A stretch of DNA of 64,000 nucleotides from Capsicum annuum. Its lineage: Eukaryota; Streptophyta; Magnoliopsida; Solanales; Solanaceae. The DNA lies in assembly GCF_002878395.1 (NCBI RefSeq), contig NC_061120.1, forward strand, positions 94,379,163-94,443,162, in the 5' to 3' direction. Below are positions 34,661 through 46,379 of the stretch, piece by piece. The notes under the pieces are model-generated. The model searched no databases, was not told where the DNA came from, and worked only from the letters and a program-made list of their open reading frames with translations. Every line of letters starts with the position of its first letter. Position 1 is the stretch's first letter. Position numbers and translations under genes: made by a program.

Positions 34661-35090
34661 TCATGAAGCATGGTAAGTTCATATCCTACGTCTCCAGACA
34701 ACTTAAAGCCCATGAAAAAAATTATCCTACTCATGATCTTGAGTTAGCACCGTAATATTTTCCTTAATGATTTGGAGGCATTATCTCTACAATGTTCATG
34801 TAGATGTCTTCATATATCATAAGAGACCTCAGTATTTATTTTCTCAAAAAGATCTTAATCTTTGTTAGAGAAGGTGGTTAGAGCTATTGAAAGATTATGA
34901 CATGATTGTCTTCTATCATTCGGGCAAGGCCAATTTAGTAGACGACGCTCTCAGTAGACTCTCTATGGGAAGAATTTCTCATGTTGATGATAGTAAGAAG
35001 AAGTTAGTCCAGGAAGTCCACCAACTTTCCATACTAGGCATTCTCTTAGTTGATTCTTCAGAGAGCGGTGAAAGTGTTCAAAGTAGTTAA
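34640..35090 (+). pseudogene. RNase H of element E, N-terminal deletion
   Basis: After 'LDRSDGFV' the sequence jumps at about 34,655-34,660 to the stretch that normally follows 12-15 residues later (before HGKF-like). That removes the segment holding the first catalytic Asp, which is present in element F ('YFDTSRIGFG'). The C-terminal part 'MKDYDMIVFYHSGKANLVDD' and 'ALSRLSMG' is open at 34,887-35,090. Confidence 0.75.
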
Positions 35091-35199
35091 TAATTATCTC
35101 TAGTATCCAAGGTGAAAGAAAACCAAGATAAGGATCGTATCCTTGTCAATCTAAAATAGTCAGTTCAGAATTATAAAATAGAGGTTTTTTCCCAAGGGG

Positions 35200-36447
35200 G
35201 AGATGGCGGTTTTCATTATCAAGGTCATCTTTGTGTTCCAGACATAGATGACATAAGGTAGAAAATTCTTGCGGAAGCACATGGTGCATGATACTCTGTT
35301 CAACCAGGGCCACTAAGATGTACTGCGACCTATAGGAGTTCTATTAGTTGAGTGGGATAAAGAGAGATATTGTAGAATTTATGGCTAATTTCCCTATATG
35401 TTAGCAGGTTAAGATAGAACATCAGATACCTAGTGGTTCTATGCAGGAGTTCACCATTCCTACTTGGAAGTGGGAAGAAGCGAACATAGATTTTGTGATG
35501 GGTTTGCCTCGAACTCATCATCAGCATAATTCAGTTTGGGATATTGTTGATAGAATGACCAAGTCAGCTCATTTTCTTCCAGTCCATACCTCTTATTCCT
35601 CCGAGGATTATGCAAAACTCTACATCAGGGAGTTGGTCAGATTACACGATGGTCCATTATCTATCATCTCATACAGAGGTACCCAATTCACCTCTCACTT
35701 CTGGAAGGCACTCCAAAAGGGTCTTGGTACCCAAGTTCATCTCAGTACAACTTTTCATCCTCAGACAAATGGTCAAACAAAAAGGATCATTCAGACTCTT
35801 GAAAATATGCTAAGGGGTGTGCCATTGAATTCAAGGGAAGTTGGCATAATCACTTTCCTTTTATTGAGTTTGCATACAACAATAGTTATCATTCTAATAT
35901 TAAACTGGCTCCATTTGATGCTCTCTATGGTAGGTGGTTCAGATATCCAATTGGGTGGTTCGAAGTTGGTGAGGCCTCAGTCATAGGGCCTGACATATAA
36001 TTCGACCTCTTAGACAAAGTCTAGTTGATCATGGAAAGACTTTGGGCTACTCAGAGACAATAGAAAACCTATACAAATATGCACAGTAAGGATATCGAGT
36101 TCAAGATTAGTGAATATATCTATCTAAAGTTCTCTCCCATGAAGTGAGTGAAGCAATTTAACAAGAAAGGAAACCTCAGCCTTCGATATGTCGATCCCTT
36201 CAAGATTCTCAGTAGTTTAGGCAAGGTAGTTTATGAGCCCAAATTGCCTTCAGATCTAGCCTCTGTTAATCTAATCTTTCATGTCTCTTTGCTCAAGAAG
36301 TGTATAGGTTATCCATCAGTCATAGTCCCTATTCATAGCATTGACATTCAGAATAGTATCTCCTGCGAGGAAATTCTGGTTGAAATTCTAGACTATCAGA
36401 CTCGTAGACTGAGGAACAAAGAAGTCCCTTTAGTCAAAGTTCTTTAG
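35200..36447 (+). pseudogene. Integrase and chromodomain-like tail of element E
   Basis: The zinc-binding N-terminus is badly broken (35,200-35,430). The catalytic core is open from 35,441: 'FTIPTWKWEEANIDFVMGLP' has the first Asp, but the second is Tyr (35,672-35,674, 'ISYRGTQF') and the Glu is Lys (35,780-35,782, 'NGQTKRII'). A frameshift near 35,820 follows, then 'WFEVGE'-like sequence and the tail at 36,148-36,447 ('YVDPFKILSSLG', 'VSLLKKCIGYPSVIVPI', 'RRLRNKEVPLVKVL'), ending in a YPHLFS-like motif near 36,510. Two of the three DDE residues are gone. The tail would tether integration to chromatin in an active relative. Confidence 0.85.
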
Positions 36448-36920
36448 CAAAATCAGTCTGTTGAGGGAGCTGCTTGGGAAGAAGAAGCAGACATACATAC
36501 CAAGTATCCTCACCTCTTCTCCAACAATCCAGATCAAGCTTAAGGTAATAGTTATCCCTAAGCTTATTTAGTTTCCCGTTGAGAATTCTATACAACTTGG
36601 TATTCAGTTTATACTCTTATTTAATCACAAATATGGTATCAAGTACCATTGCATATTCAGTCATGCATTCATGTATCAGTCTATTGTATAATCATGCATC
36701 AAATATGCCTTCTCATGGGGAGAACTCAGTTATCATATATCCCTGTTATGCATGAATAAATCAGTTACTTATGCATTAGATATCCATGTCCAGCATGATA
36801 TGTTAAGCTTATCAGTCATGTCCATCATGAGATCATGTTCAAGTAGTGTATGCATTGTACGTACCCCAGTTTATCGTCTCTCCCTGTTTCAATCAGTCTC
36901 ATTCAAGGACGAATGTTTCC
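36448..36920 (+). other. 3' non-coding region of element E
   Basis: About 450 bp between the chromodomain tail and the polypurine tract, rich in TCAGT/CATGTA words. Its counterpart in D is about 18,813-19,200. The ORF at 36,752-36,961 runs into the LTR and is accidental. Confidence 0.6.
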
Positions 36921-36931
36921 AAGGGGGAGAT
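36921..36931 (+). other. Polypurine tract of element E
   Basis: AAGGGGGAGAT lies two bases before the 3' LTR start at 36,934. It is the best-preserved tract in the window. Confidence 0.85.
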
Positions 36932-36933
36932 AT

Positions 36934-39595
36934 TGTAATACCCCATATATTTCTAAGCTAGAAAATAAACTATTGCTCCTACACATGAAACCTCCGTTAT
37001 TGTGATTCATATTTTAGTACATGAATTAGGATGAGTATCCTAGTGATAATATAGCTTATGATGTGTTAAGCATGTTCATAAGAGTTACTTAGAGTAAGCC
37101 AAGCTAACAACTTCTGAATCCACTAAGTTTTCATGCGTGATTTCACATAGGTCATCTTTGAATGATCATACTTAGTTTATGGGTGGTATTGTGGAATATT
37201 TATACCCTTTAAATTTTAGAGATTTGAGTAAGCTTTCCATCGATACCAAATTTGTAAACGGACACCCGGTGAAGAAGATATGGCGATTTAATGTTTCAGC
37301 TACGTCATTTCATTTAGTGGCACATCGCTCCATAATCCAAAATCATAGTTTTTAATTTCAAGTGTCTCTCAATGATTCCACCACATCGCGGTGAGTTTCT
37401 AGGTCACAAATATGTTGCAACGCAATATCTCTGCATCGTTCCAGTGGCCCAAATCAGGTAATTTCCACAGAAATTAAATGACGCATCTTGAGGGGTATTT
37501 TGAATATTTTTCCACACCTATATATGCCACAAAAAAAGAATTTAGCCCCAATCCAACCATATTATACTCTATTTTCTCAAAATTCTCTCAATAACCCCAT
37601 AGGTTTTCAAAAGAGCTTTAATATTCAAAGGATTTCAGCTTAAATTTTGACGAATCTTCCATCTAAGGTATGCTTAGTATTCATCTATGGACCCATTTCA
37701 TTTATAGATCTTATGAAGCATGTTTTAAATATTATTTTGTTATTGTCTTGTTGTGATATGTCCATGTACATGTTGATGATTGTTGTTTAAGTTTCAAGAT
37801 GTATCTAAAGGTGTTTTCATAAAGTTATGTTTCATTAGTTGAAATCCATAAACCTTATGTGGTTTAAAATGGGGAACTTTATGATAACACACCTATGATT
37901 GATAAAATGCGTAAGGTGATAAGATTCGTGTCCTATGATTTATTAGTCCTTAAATGACAAGTCCATGCTCTATGCTTTATGATTTCACATGAATTCCACA
38001 TGATTGATATGTATCATTGTTGTGATATGGATTGAGCATAATATTGAAGATATGAAAATGTACACATGTTTTATGAATTTCCCTTCCATATGTAAGATGA
38101 AGAGAACTATGCTTAGTTTGAAATTCCTTACTTATGATATGGTGAATTGTGGACTCTATTTATTTTATGATCAAGTTAGTTAAGTGTGTTAGTTTCCTTC
38201 AATAGAGTCCTGGGGGTACTTATAATCAAAAAATATAGCTATGTGCCTAGAGCCATATCACCTTATCACAATAATCTCAGTCAAGCCATGATCTATAGAA
38301 CTCAGTCAGTCATGGAACTCAGGAAATCTCAGAAATGTCATGATCTCAATAAATTCTCAGATAGTAGTACTATTCTGTCATTCAACATAAGTCATTTACT
38401 CAGTCCATGTACCATCAGTTAAATCATGTTCAGTCCCGTCAGATGGGAGTAGAAGTCAGCATAGAGTGAACCCAAAGAATGGAACTCACCTGCCAGTTTA
38501 GAGTGTGATTCTTAACAGTCATCCTTGTGTTCCAGAACTACATAGCCAGTGTACATTGAGATATCTTAACCTATTAGATTAGCGTTGATGAGGTGGACTA
38601 ACCTATCAGTTTAGGGTTCCTACCATTTTCATTCGAGTACCTGCCAGCTAAGGGTCACTCACAACTGTTTGTACCGGTGGTTCTGTATAGACAACCTTCC
38701 AATCAAGGCACAAATTAGACCCCAGCTTAGCTATTATAGCACATTTAGGGTATGTTGGTTAAAAACTACCTCTATTAGTTTCAGTATCAGTCTCAGTAAA
38801 AGAACTCAGATAGTTTTTCAAGATATCAGGACTGTCAGATACAGTCAATTCAGTCATAGTTCGGAACTCAGGTAGTTCTCTCAGATTTAAGACTGTCAGA
38901 CAGAATTATCCATGTATTCAAAATTCTAGCATCAGTCAAGTTGGATATTAATAAACCATGTATTAGCATACAAATCCAGATATCACTTATTCATGATCTC
39001 AGTTACTATGTATGCATGCTTGCACTCTCTCATTTATATTAGTTAGTTAGTATTGCTCATCCATGTAAACCCTTTTGGATTTAGCCTACCCCACTCGTAT
39101 ACTCTGTACTTTTAGTTGTACTAATGTATTTGTGTTATACTTCTTTCTTTTATGTTATACCATAGGCTCAGAGTCACAAGTTCCAGATGTGTAGTAGCGG
39201 TAGCATTCCAGTACGTAGAGTGACAGTGAGTCCTCATCTATCCGAGGATGATATTATTTTATTTCATTCATTATTTCAGATTAGTTTTGTTAGATAGAGT
39301 TAGTTGGAGACAAGTTCATTCAACTCTTTATTTCAGACAATATTTAGAGGCTTTCAGATTTAGTTCTGATTTGATTAAGACTTCAATTGTTTTTGGTATT
39401 TGTCACACATATGGATGTTATGTTTTGTCAGACACTTTATTCAGTTGAACCATATGTCCTATTGTTTATGTTTTACATATTTTACCTGTATATTATGTAG
39501 TGTAGAGGTACAGACATCATTATTGGGTTAGCTTATGGTCCTTCGGGGTCATAAGCACCGTATAGCATTCAACTTCAGAAAATCAGGGTGTTACA
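36934..39595 (+). repeat. 3' LTR of element E (2.66 kb)
   Basis: It starts TGTAATACCCC and ends GGGTGTTACA. A CTATATATG TATA-like site lies at about 37,518. The LTR body repeats CAGT/TCAGT words many times (38,280-38,960), as in the 5' copy. The ORFs at 38,186-39,448 are chance. Confidence 0.9.
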
Positions 39596-39600
39596 ACCTA

Positions 39601-40088
39601 GGTGGACCCAACCTTAAGAAGCAACCCAACATCTTATATTTCTTATAAGATATTGAAGTATAGGTGACATTTGGTTGAGTAGCTATCGACTGAACAACTA
39701 CCGATACTAGAGGAACCAAAAATCTGGGAGGCAAAGATATAAGCTGTGCCCACTCCCCAGTAGCACTTTTATCAGTAGACTTTGCACCATTAGATGACAC
39801 ATCACCAACAATATCCAAATGATAAGACAAGGAATATCTAGGAAATGAAGAGGGAATATAACTTGGTAGAGCCTAGGCTGGTTCCTTGACAATCACTAGT
39901 GGTGGCAAAATATTCTCTGTCTCAAGTGTAGGAATAGGATTTGGCTAAGGCAGACTATCTTGGAACCTAGTTGGGGACATAACACGAGGCTATCCTTAAC
40001 CTGTAGGTGATACACAAATAGGATTAGGATTCCTGGAATCAATCTCAGGATCCTCATCTCGTATAGTGGTTGCACGTGTCCTGTTCAT
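39601..40088 (-). pseudogene. gag of element C, N-terminal part
   Basis: It starts at ATG 40,088 on the - strand ('MNRTRATTIRDEDPEIDSRN'), about 190 nt from the primer site. It then reads 'SPTRFQDSLPKPNP', 'SSNGAKSTDKSATGEWAQLI' and 'YKMLGCFLRLGPPR', the end of the gag leader just before the capsid fold, where E is inserted. Only a few stops are present. The other half is at 28,561-29,145. Confidence 0.7.
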
Positions 40089-40278
40089 TTCAAAAGAGTA
40101 ATGTCAAGGGAATATTCTAAAAACCAACTTAGAATCTTAGTACGATATGAGTGAATGAAGTGAAGAACTCCTAATAATGTCCCATAGCCTCCTAAAGGTA
40201 GGAAATGGATGTCAATATTTTGATCTGAAAGACTCTACTAGATACTTGCTCTTATACCAACAATACCAGTGAAACCTT

Positions 40279-40290
40279 GTTCTGGTACCA
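40279..40290 (-). other. Primer-binding site of element C
   Basis: The - strand reads TGGTACCAGAAC, two mismatches from the initiator-Met complement TGGTATCAGAGC, 3 nt from the LTR edge. Confidence 0.7.
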
Positions 40291-40293
40291 ATT

Positions 40294-41270
40294 TGTCACA
40301 ACATGATATGCGTGTGATGATGGCACTCATTAATTCCTTCTTATAGGTAACCCAATACCATAACTCGTATATAATAAAAAGGGTCAATTAGGTAAGAAAT
40401 TCCCATATAGGCCAAATTCAATGAGCACAAGTTATAAATAAATAGTGTTCTACTATAGGTAAATAAACAAACAAACAAACAAAAGTTTTAATAACAACGA
40501 TATAGAAGGAAATGGGCTACTCAAACTCTAAGCGCTCAACCTATATCCGAAATCTCAACACCATACAAACTCGAGTCAACAATGGCAACTCATACTTAAA
40601 TTTACGCAAAAAGGTATAAAAGTGTCGTATGGGTACCAAAACAATAGGTACTCATTAGGCATCATCGTCCAATGAAGCGAAGTCATGATATAAAGATGAT
40701 ATAATGTAAAATAATCATAACTAAGTCAACATACAAAATCAAAACTAAATTATCTCCATCATCATTGAACATAATAAGTAATAAAATTTGAAAAATAGTA
40801 TAACATAAGGCATCAACACATGCCAATATCGTCAGGCATAAGTACTAGAAAATTTAAAACCATAATATATCATCAATTATATTCACAATAAAAAACACAT
40901 TCAAAGTTCACTCCCATATGCCAATTAGTGCATCAAATAAAGAACTCATCACAACATCTTACACTATTAGAGAGAACACCCAAGAGAAATATTAATAACG
41001 AACTTAACCAACAATGTATCAAAATCTCATCCTTATTCAACCATATTCCACATTAATCACCAATCAAATATTTTACCAAACTCTCAGTAGTTACCAACCT
41101 TGACTATACAACCATATTCCATACTATTAGCATTATTATCCACTTATAGTCAATACATATTAACCACTAGTTATTTGTTAAACAAGGATCGTTAACTAGT
41201 CTATTAGATTCCTAGCCATCATGTTATTATAGTCATTTATTAGAATACTATTCACCACATAGCTGCTTTA
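40294..41270 (-). repeat. 5' LTR of element C, first segment
   Basis: It starts TGTCACAACATG and aligns with the left LTR from 13,896. It stops at CTTTA (41,266-41,270), the target copy of F. Confidence 0.85.
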
Positions 41271-43443
41271 TAAAACACCTAGGCTTTGAACCCTTATAAA
41301 AATTCCCTTAGTTAAAGTTTCTGGGCAAGGTACGACTCAAACGCACTAGTCGTACCCTAGGATACTACATAGGGTCCTCTTACTCATATGTTAGGTAGTG
41401 TAGTGGAGGTTACGTTCTATCTATTCTATGATGTTTCCTCTCCTAAGTTATATGTTGGGGTATGGGTCTATGTTGCCTAGTGTATGATGCCATATTCTTT
41501 GCCTAGTTGAATATGTCCAACATATGGATAAATGTATGGTTTGGGGTACCATTCCTAACCTAAGGTATGAGTTATCTTAGCATGGTGGTATGTTGAACAG
41601 TTTTGTGGTCCATGGTGAAACCTAGGTTATGAGTTAGGGTACTACTCATAGCCTAGAGTCTGGGTCAAGAAGGTGAGTCGTACCCTCCTAGGAACAATAT
41701 TTAGCTTTTAAGCTACAAATATTTTAGACATTTTCCACCCCTAAACCCTATAACCCATGACTTATAAGCATAGTTGGACCTTTATTCTTTATATATATAA
41801 CTTCAAAATATTCCAAAACACTCTCCAAAACTTCTCAATAACCATTGAGGCTAGGGTTTCAAGAGGTGTCCTTCTAGAGGCTTAAAGAGCAAGAATTTCT
41901 TTGTGAATTATCTTGTATAATTCATGTAACTATTTCCTCATTGCTATTTTTCAAATATCATATGTTTCAACAATAATTTTGATTCTTAAATTATAGTCTT
42001 GAAATCCAATTTTGAGGGTTTTGATATGTATTGTTGAATCTTGTTTATTCTTGATTTAAATAATGTTTTCACATGTTTTTGGTGATGGTTTACAGATATG
42101 GGTTCTTGTTTATTTTGGTTTAGTACAAGGGTAATAGGTAACCCTAATCTTAATGGTTTTTACACTAGTTTTGGTCTTGTTAAAAGTGTTCCCACAAGGT
42201 GTTTATGAAAAATATCTTAAAGAAAGTATTAGCCATATATTAATGGCTTTTTGAACTAAGGAAATAGTTTAATGAGTATGATGGTTTGTAAAATGGTTTT
42301 GTAAAGGTCTTGTTGGCCATGAAATTATTTAAACATAAATCTGTTGGTTTAATTAATTAAAATTGGTTTTAATCCCTAAACCATAGATAGTGTCTTTGTT
42401 GGTCAATAGGCTAGAGCCCTAAATTTATATAAATGGTGGATTGATAAGGGTAATGACATATGTATACTTGCATGTAGTGTTAGTATGACGATACCAATGA
42501 CGTGCCTTGCGTAGGAAGTTGACTAAATAGTAAGTTGTGTGTGAAAGATTTTAAATTGGGCCTTAAAGCAGGATGTTTATCTAAGCTATGAAAGACAGAG
42601 GTCCCAAAGGGACCAAAGCTTGAAACTCTTGATTTGCAGGTGTGAGGTTAGTAATAGTGACCATGTGCATGATATCATTCTTATACTCTTTGATATGTAC
42701 TATTCATCTTATATTCTTTCCAGCTCATATGGTAAACACGCGTCAGGGCATTTTCAGCAGGTGGCGCTGACCCTATATAGCCAATGGGTTAATTTTTAAT
42801 GGCAAGGCTAAACATTCTAGGTTAATGATTTCAATGTTCATGCGAATATTATTTCCTATCCTAGCGTTGTATGTATATATATGTATACCATGGGTTATAT
42901 GCTTTGATTTAGTAATGTTAAACTATTGGAGTTCTTTTATCCTTATCCTTGAGTTACATGCTAGCATTCCAACCGCTAACCATCTATGGACGTTGTTTAC
43001 CTATGTGACACAGGTGAAAAACCTTTTTCCTCTCTTCCTGCATAGCGATCAGGTGTTTGGGTAGTTTGAGTATTGACATTGAAGTGGTGAACTTCCATAC
43101 TTTGGAAGGCACATATTTTGTTGTCTTCTTACCTTATGTCATAGACTTCTTTTGGATATTGTTGGGGCTTGTCCCAATATATTATTGACTTTAGATTTGT
43201 AGAGGCTTTGTGGATGACTGTGGATTTGGGTAAGTTTGATGTTCTATGCGAATATAAATGGAATGATTAGATGTTCTTAAGTTATGTTTATTAATCTTTT
43301 TTATGCTATATTACTATATGATTAGAGTTCATCCGACATTTGTTGTTTGTTGTGATAGTTATGTTAGGCCAACAGAGAGATCTCTGGTCCTTTGTTGAAC
43401 TTGAGATGCCCATTATGACAAGGCCTAATTTTTGGTTGTCTCA
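41271..43443 (+). repeat. 5' LTR of element F (2.17 kb)
   Basis: A TATATATATA box lies at about 41,790-41,799, followed by a 'gctagggtttcaagaggtg' type leader at about 41,850. It ends TTGTCTCA. The ORF at 42,825-43,064 is not conserved as a frame in the 3' LTR and is treated as chance. Confidence 0.85.
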
Positions 43444-43446
43444 ATT

Positions 43447-43459
43447 TTGTATTAGATCC
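43447..43459 (+). other. Primer-binding site of element F
   Basis: TTGTATTAGATCC has three mismatches from TGGTATCAGAGCC and lies 3 nt after the LTR. Confidence 0.65.
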
Positions 43460-43649
43460 TAGGTTCATGGTTAATTTAGTGTCCACAAAGTCGTGCCAAG
43501 TAGAGTCTTCTTTATGGGTGTGTAGAATGCACTACTAATAAAAGAGAGGCTATGAGGAATTTAGGAATGTGCCTTTTTGTTGTCTTATTTTGAGCTATAC
43601 GGTTTAGGATCTTAGATCTTTTTGATTTTCATTTGATCATCCTTCAGAT

Positions 43650-44800
43650 CATTCCTCTAATAAGATCTGAAGTTCCTGCAAACCCTTTCATTCCTACTAG
43701 GAATGATTTTGACGGGACTCGCTCCATTTTATACTCGATCTACTAGTCTGCTACTTGATGGTCTTAGAGCTTCACCAATTCTATCTAGTCCTCTTTCTCA
43801 TTCACCTTAAGAGGATGCTACCAATGTTGAGTTCCATATTTCCATCACTCTATTGAAATAGTTGGTGGCTTTATAGCTTGATCATGGTGCTCCGGTCACT
43901 CTATCTTTCGAGGATGCAAGGGTTGGCCAGTTCATGATATTTCAATCTCCTATGTTTAGTAATACTGAGGTTGATGTGGATACTTAAAGTTTCATTAATA
44001 AAATAGAGATGATCTTCCAAATTGTGCATGCTTCAAAGGTTGAAGGTGTTGATTTTGCTTCCTACCAATTCAAATGTATAGTGTACGAATGGTAGGAATA
44101 GTAAGAATAATCAAAAGTTAAGGATACTAGTATTGTCATGTGGGAGAATTTCTCTAGTGCATTCTTAGACCTCTTCATTCATTAAGATTTTAGGGAAGCA
44201 AAAGTGAAAGAGTTTATAAATTTAAAGCGAGGTAGGATGTCCGTTAAGTAGTATGCCTTTAAATTTTATCAGTTCTCTAGGTATACTACTGAAATGATTT
44301 CTTGTATGAGGGTTAGGATGCTTAAGTTTGCATTGATACTATCCCATGAGTTAGTCCTTAAGATCAAGGTGTCTTTGTTATTCAAAGACATTGACATCTC
44401 TCAATTGGTATGTATATACAATAAGTGGAGAAATAGAAAAAGAGATAGGCTGAGTTTAGTAAAAGATAGGAAAGGAAATTTTGGCCTTATCAGCAAAGCG
44501 GTAGAGAGAGTGGTAAGTGGTCAAAGAAATTAAAGGATTTTGGTTTCTTCCTCTACTTGTTCTCCTTACATAAAATAATCGGGTGATCATCCATCTCAGT
44601 TTGATGGTGGATTTTAAAGAATGGCTGCCTAATCTCAGGATAGTGGGGCCACTCAACTCTATCTCGCCCTTCTTGTAGATTTTGTGGAATTTTACACTAT
44701 GGATTCTGTGTGAAAGAGAGAAACAAGTGTTTTTCTTATCATCGGAGTGGTTATATGTATGATGATTATCCTGCTAGGATGGCTTCTAAGGATAACAAGG
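43650..44800 (+). pseudogene. gag of element F
   Basis: No credible start codon is left. The gag domain reads 'ARVGQFMIFQSPMFSNTEVD', 'SFINKIEMIFQI', 'DFASYQFK', 'MWENFSSAFLDLF', 'REAKVKEFINLKRGRMSVK' and 'YAFKFYQFSRYT' (43,910-44,300). 'ISHELVLKI'-like sequence and a basic stretch (44,294-44,533) follow. The zinc knuckle at about 44,728-44,775 reads 'CFSYHRSGYMYDDYP', with Tyr at three of the four metal positions of a CCHC box. A first CxxC-H-like block (about 44,670-44,705) is partly kept. In-frame stops are frequent before 44,290. Confidence 0.75.
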
Positions 44801-44929
44801 TCGCTATTGGCTCTTCATCTACTCTTGCCCCAAAGAGAGCAATTTCCGCTTCTACTTTTACTTCTGGTATCAGAACTAGTCAGAATCTATTATATGTGTT
44901 TGTGTGTAGCCAAGATTCTGAGGCATCTC

Positions 44930-45320
44930 CAGATGTCGTTATGGGTATGTTGAAACTTTTATCTATTGATTTGTATTATTTACTTGATCCAGGGTCCACT
45001 TTGTTGCATCTAACCTCATTTTTGACTATTCATTTTGGTTTTGGTCTTGAATGTATGTCTGTTCCTTTTTCTATTTCTAACCTTGTAAGAGACTCTGTGG
45101 TTGTTAAAAAAGTCTATAGGGTGTGTTGTATCTATTACTGGTAGAGAAACTCTTTTAGACTCGATAGAGTTAGATATCATTGATTTTGATGTTATAATGA
45201 GGAAAGATTGGTTACATTCGTGCTATGCTACCTTATATTGTAGAGCCTTTATGATCATATTTAACTTTCTTAATGAGCTGGTAATTGTATGGGAAGGGGG
45301 TTCTTTAGTGCCTTAGGGGA
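44930..45320 (+). pseudogene. Aspartic protease of element F
   Basis: 'LYYLLDPGSTLLHLTSFL' holds the catalytic D-x-G-[ST] motif. The flap region follows ('SVPFSISNLVRDSVVVKKVY'). The frame then shifts at about 45,110-45,125, a run of six A's, into 'GRETLLDSIELDIIDFDVIM' and 'LHSCYATLYC'. Two overlapping frames (44,710-45,144 and 45,101-45,316) carry the halves. Confidence 0.8.
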
Positions 45321-45366
45321 AGTTCATTTCATATCTTAGAGCACAAAAGTTTATTTCGAAAGGGCT

Positions 45367-46340
45367 TTGTATCATTTGGTCCGATTAAAAGATTCAAACT
45401 CGAAAGGTCCTTCTCTAGAATCTGTTCCCATGGTTACTACGTTCTTAGAGGTCATTTCCAATAACTTTCTTTATATTTCTCCAAATAGGGAAATTGATTT
45501 GGGGAATGATCTTGTTTCGGAGACTCATAATTTCTCTATCCCTTCGTATAGAATGGCTACTATGGAGGTGAAGGAACTTAATGAATAACTGAATGATTTC
45601 TTAGATAAAGGTTTAATATATCCTATAGTGTCTCCTTGGGGCACCCCCAAATTGTTTGTTCATAAGAAAGATGGTCCTCTTCGAATATGCATTGATTATA
45701 GTCATTTGAAAAAAGGTGACCATAAAGAATAAGTATCCTCTTCTTAGGACCGATGATTTGTTTGATCAACTTCAGTGTAAGAAGGGTTTCTCTAAGATTG
45801 ACTTTAAGTCGGGTAATCATCATCTTAAGATTAGACAATTGGATATCACTAAGACTGCCTTCAAGAATCTGTATGGTCACTATGAGCTCCTAGTTATGAC
45901 TTTAAGTTGACCAATTCCCCGACAACATTTGTGGACTTGATGAATAGGGTCTTCCATTCATTCTTATAGTTGCTTATCCTTATCTTTATTGATGAGATCT
46001 TGGTCAATTCTAAGAGTGTGGTGGGTCATGTCGATCACATTCGTGAAGTGTTGCAGACCTTGAAGGATCATCATTTGTATTCTATGTTCTCTAAGTTTGA
46101 GTTTTGGTTGAAGGCTATGACATTTTATTTGTCATATTATCTCTAGTAACGGGATCATGATGGATCAACAAAACATGGTTGTTGTTAAGAAGTTTCCTAG
46201 ACCAGCAACTCCAATGAATATTCAAAGCTTCCTTGATATAGACGGTGACTATAGGATATTTGTTGAAAGTTTTTCCACTATAGTAGCTGTATTGAATAAG
46301 TTGACCCAGAAAAATGTTAAGTTCTTATAGTCAGATGCGT
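45367..46340 (+). pseudogene. Reverse transcriptase of element F
   Basis: 'NREIDLGNDLVSETHNFSIP' and 'YRMATMEVKELNE' (45,367-45,588) are followed by a stop, '[20 protein letters not shown]', a frameshift near 45,710, '[20 protein letters not shown]' and 'YGHYELLVM' (45,716-45,910), and another frameshift. The catalytic motif at 45,985-45,996 reads FIDE instead of FIDD. The connection domain follows to about 46,340 ('LNKLTQKNVKF'). Confidence 0.8.
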
Positions 46341-46379
46341 GTGAGGGTAGTTTTGAGAAGTTAAAGGATAAATTAACTT

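Larger units (their letters stand above)
29151..39595 (+). mobile_element. Gypsy element E, full-length, in the gag of C
   Basis: A complete + strand chromovirus-like element of 10.4 kb with LTRs at 29,151-31,818 and 36,934-39,595, flanked by the exact duplication ACCTA (29,146-29,150 and 39,596-39,600). Order: LTR, damaged primer site, leader motif, gag, protease, RT, RNase H, integrase, chromodomain tail, polypurine tract, LTR. In the first ~200 bp the two LTRs differ at about 23 sites by eye. All genes are broken. The family is shared with element D, which lies in opposite orientation about 5 kb to the left. Confidence 0.92.
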
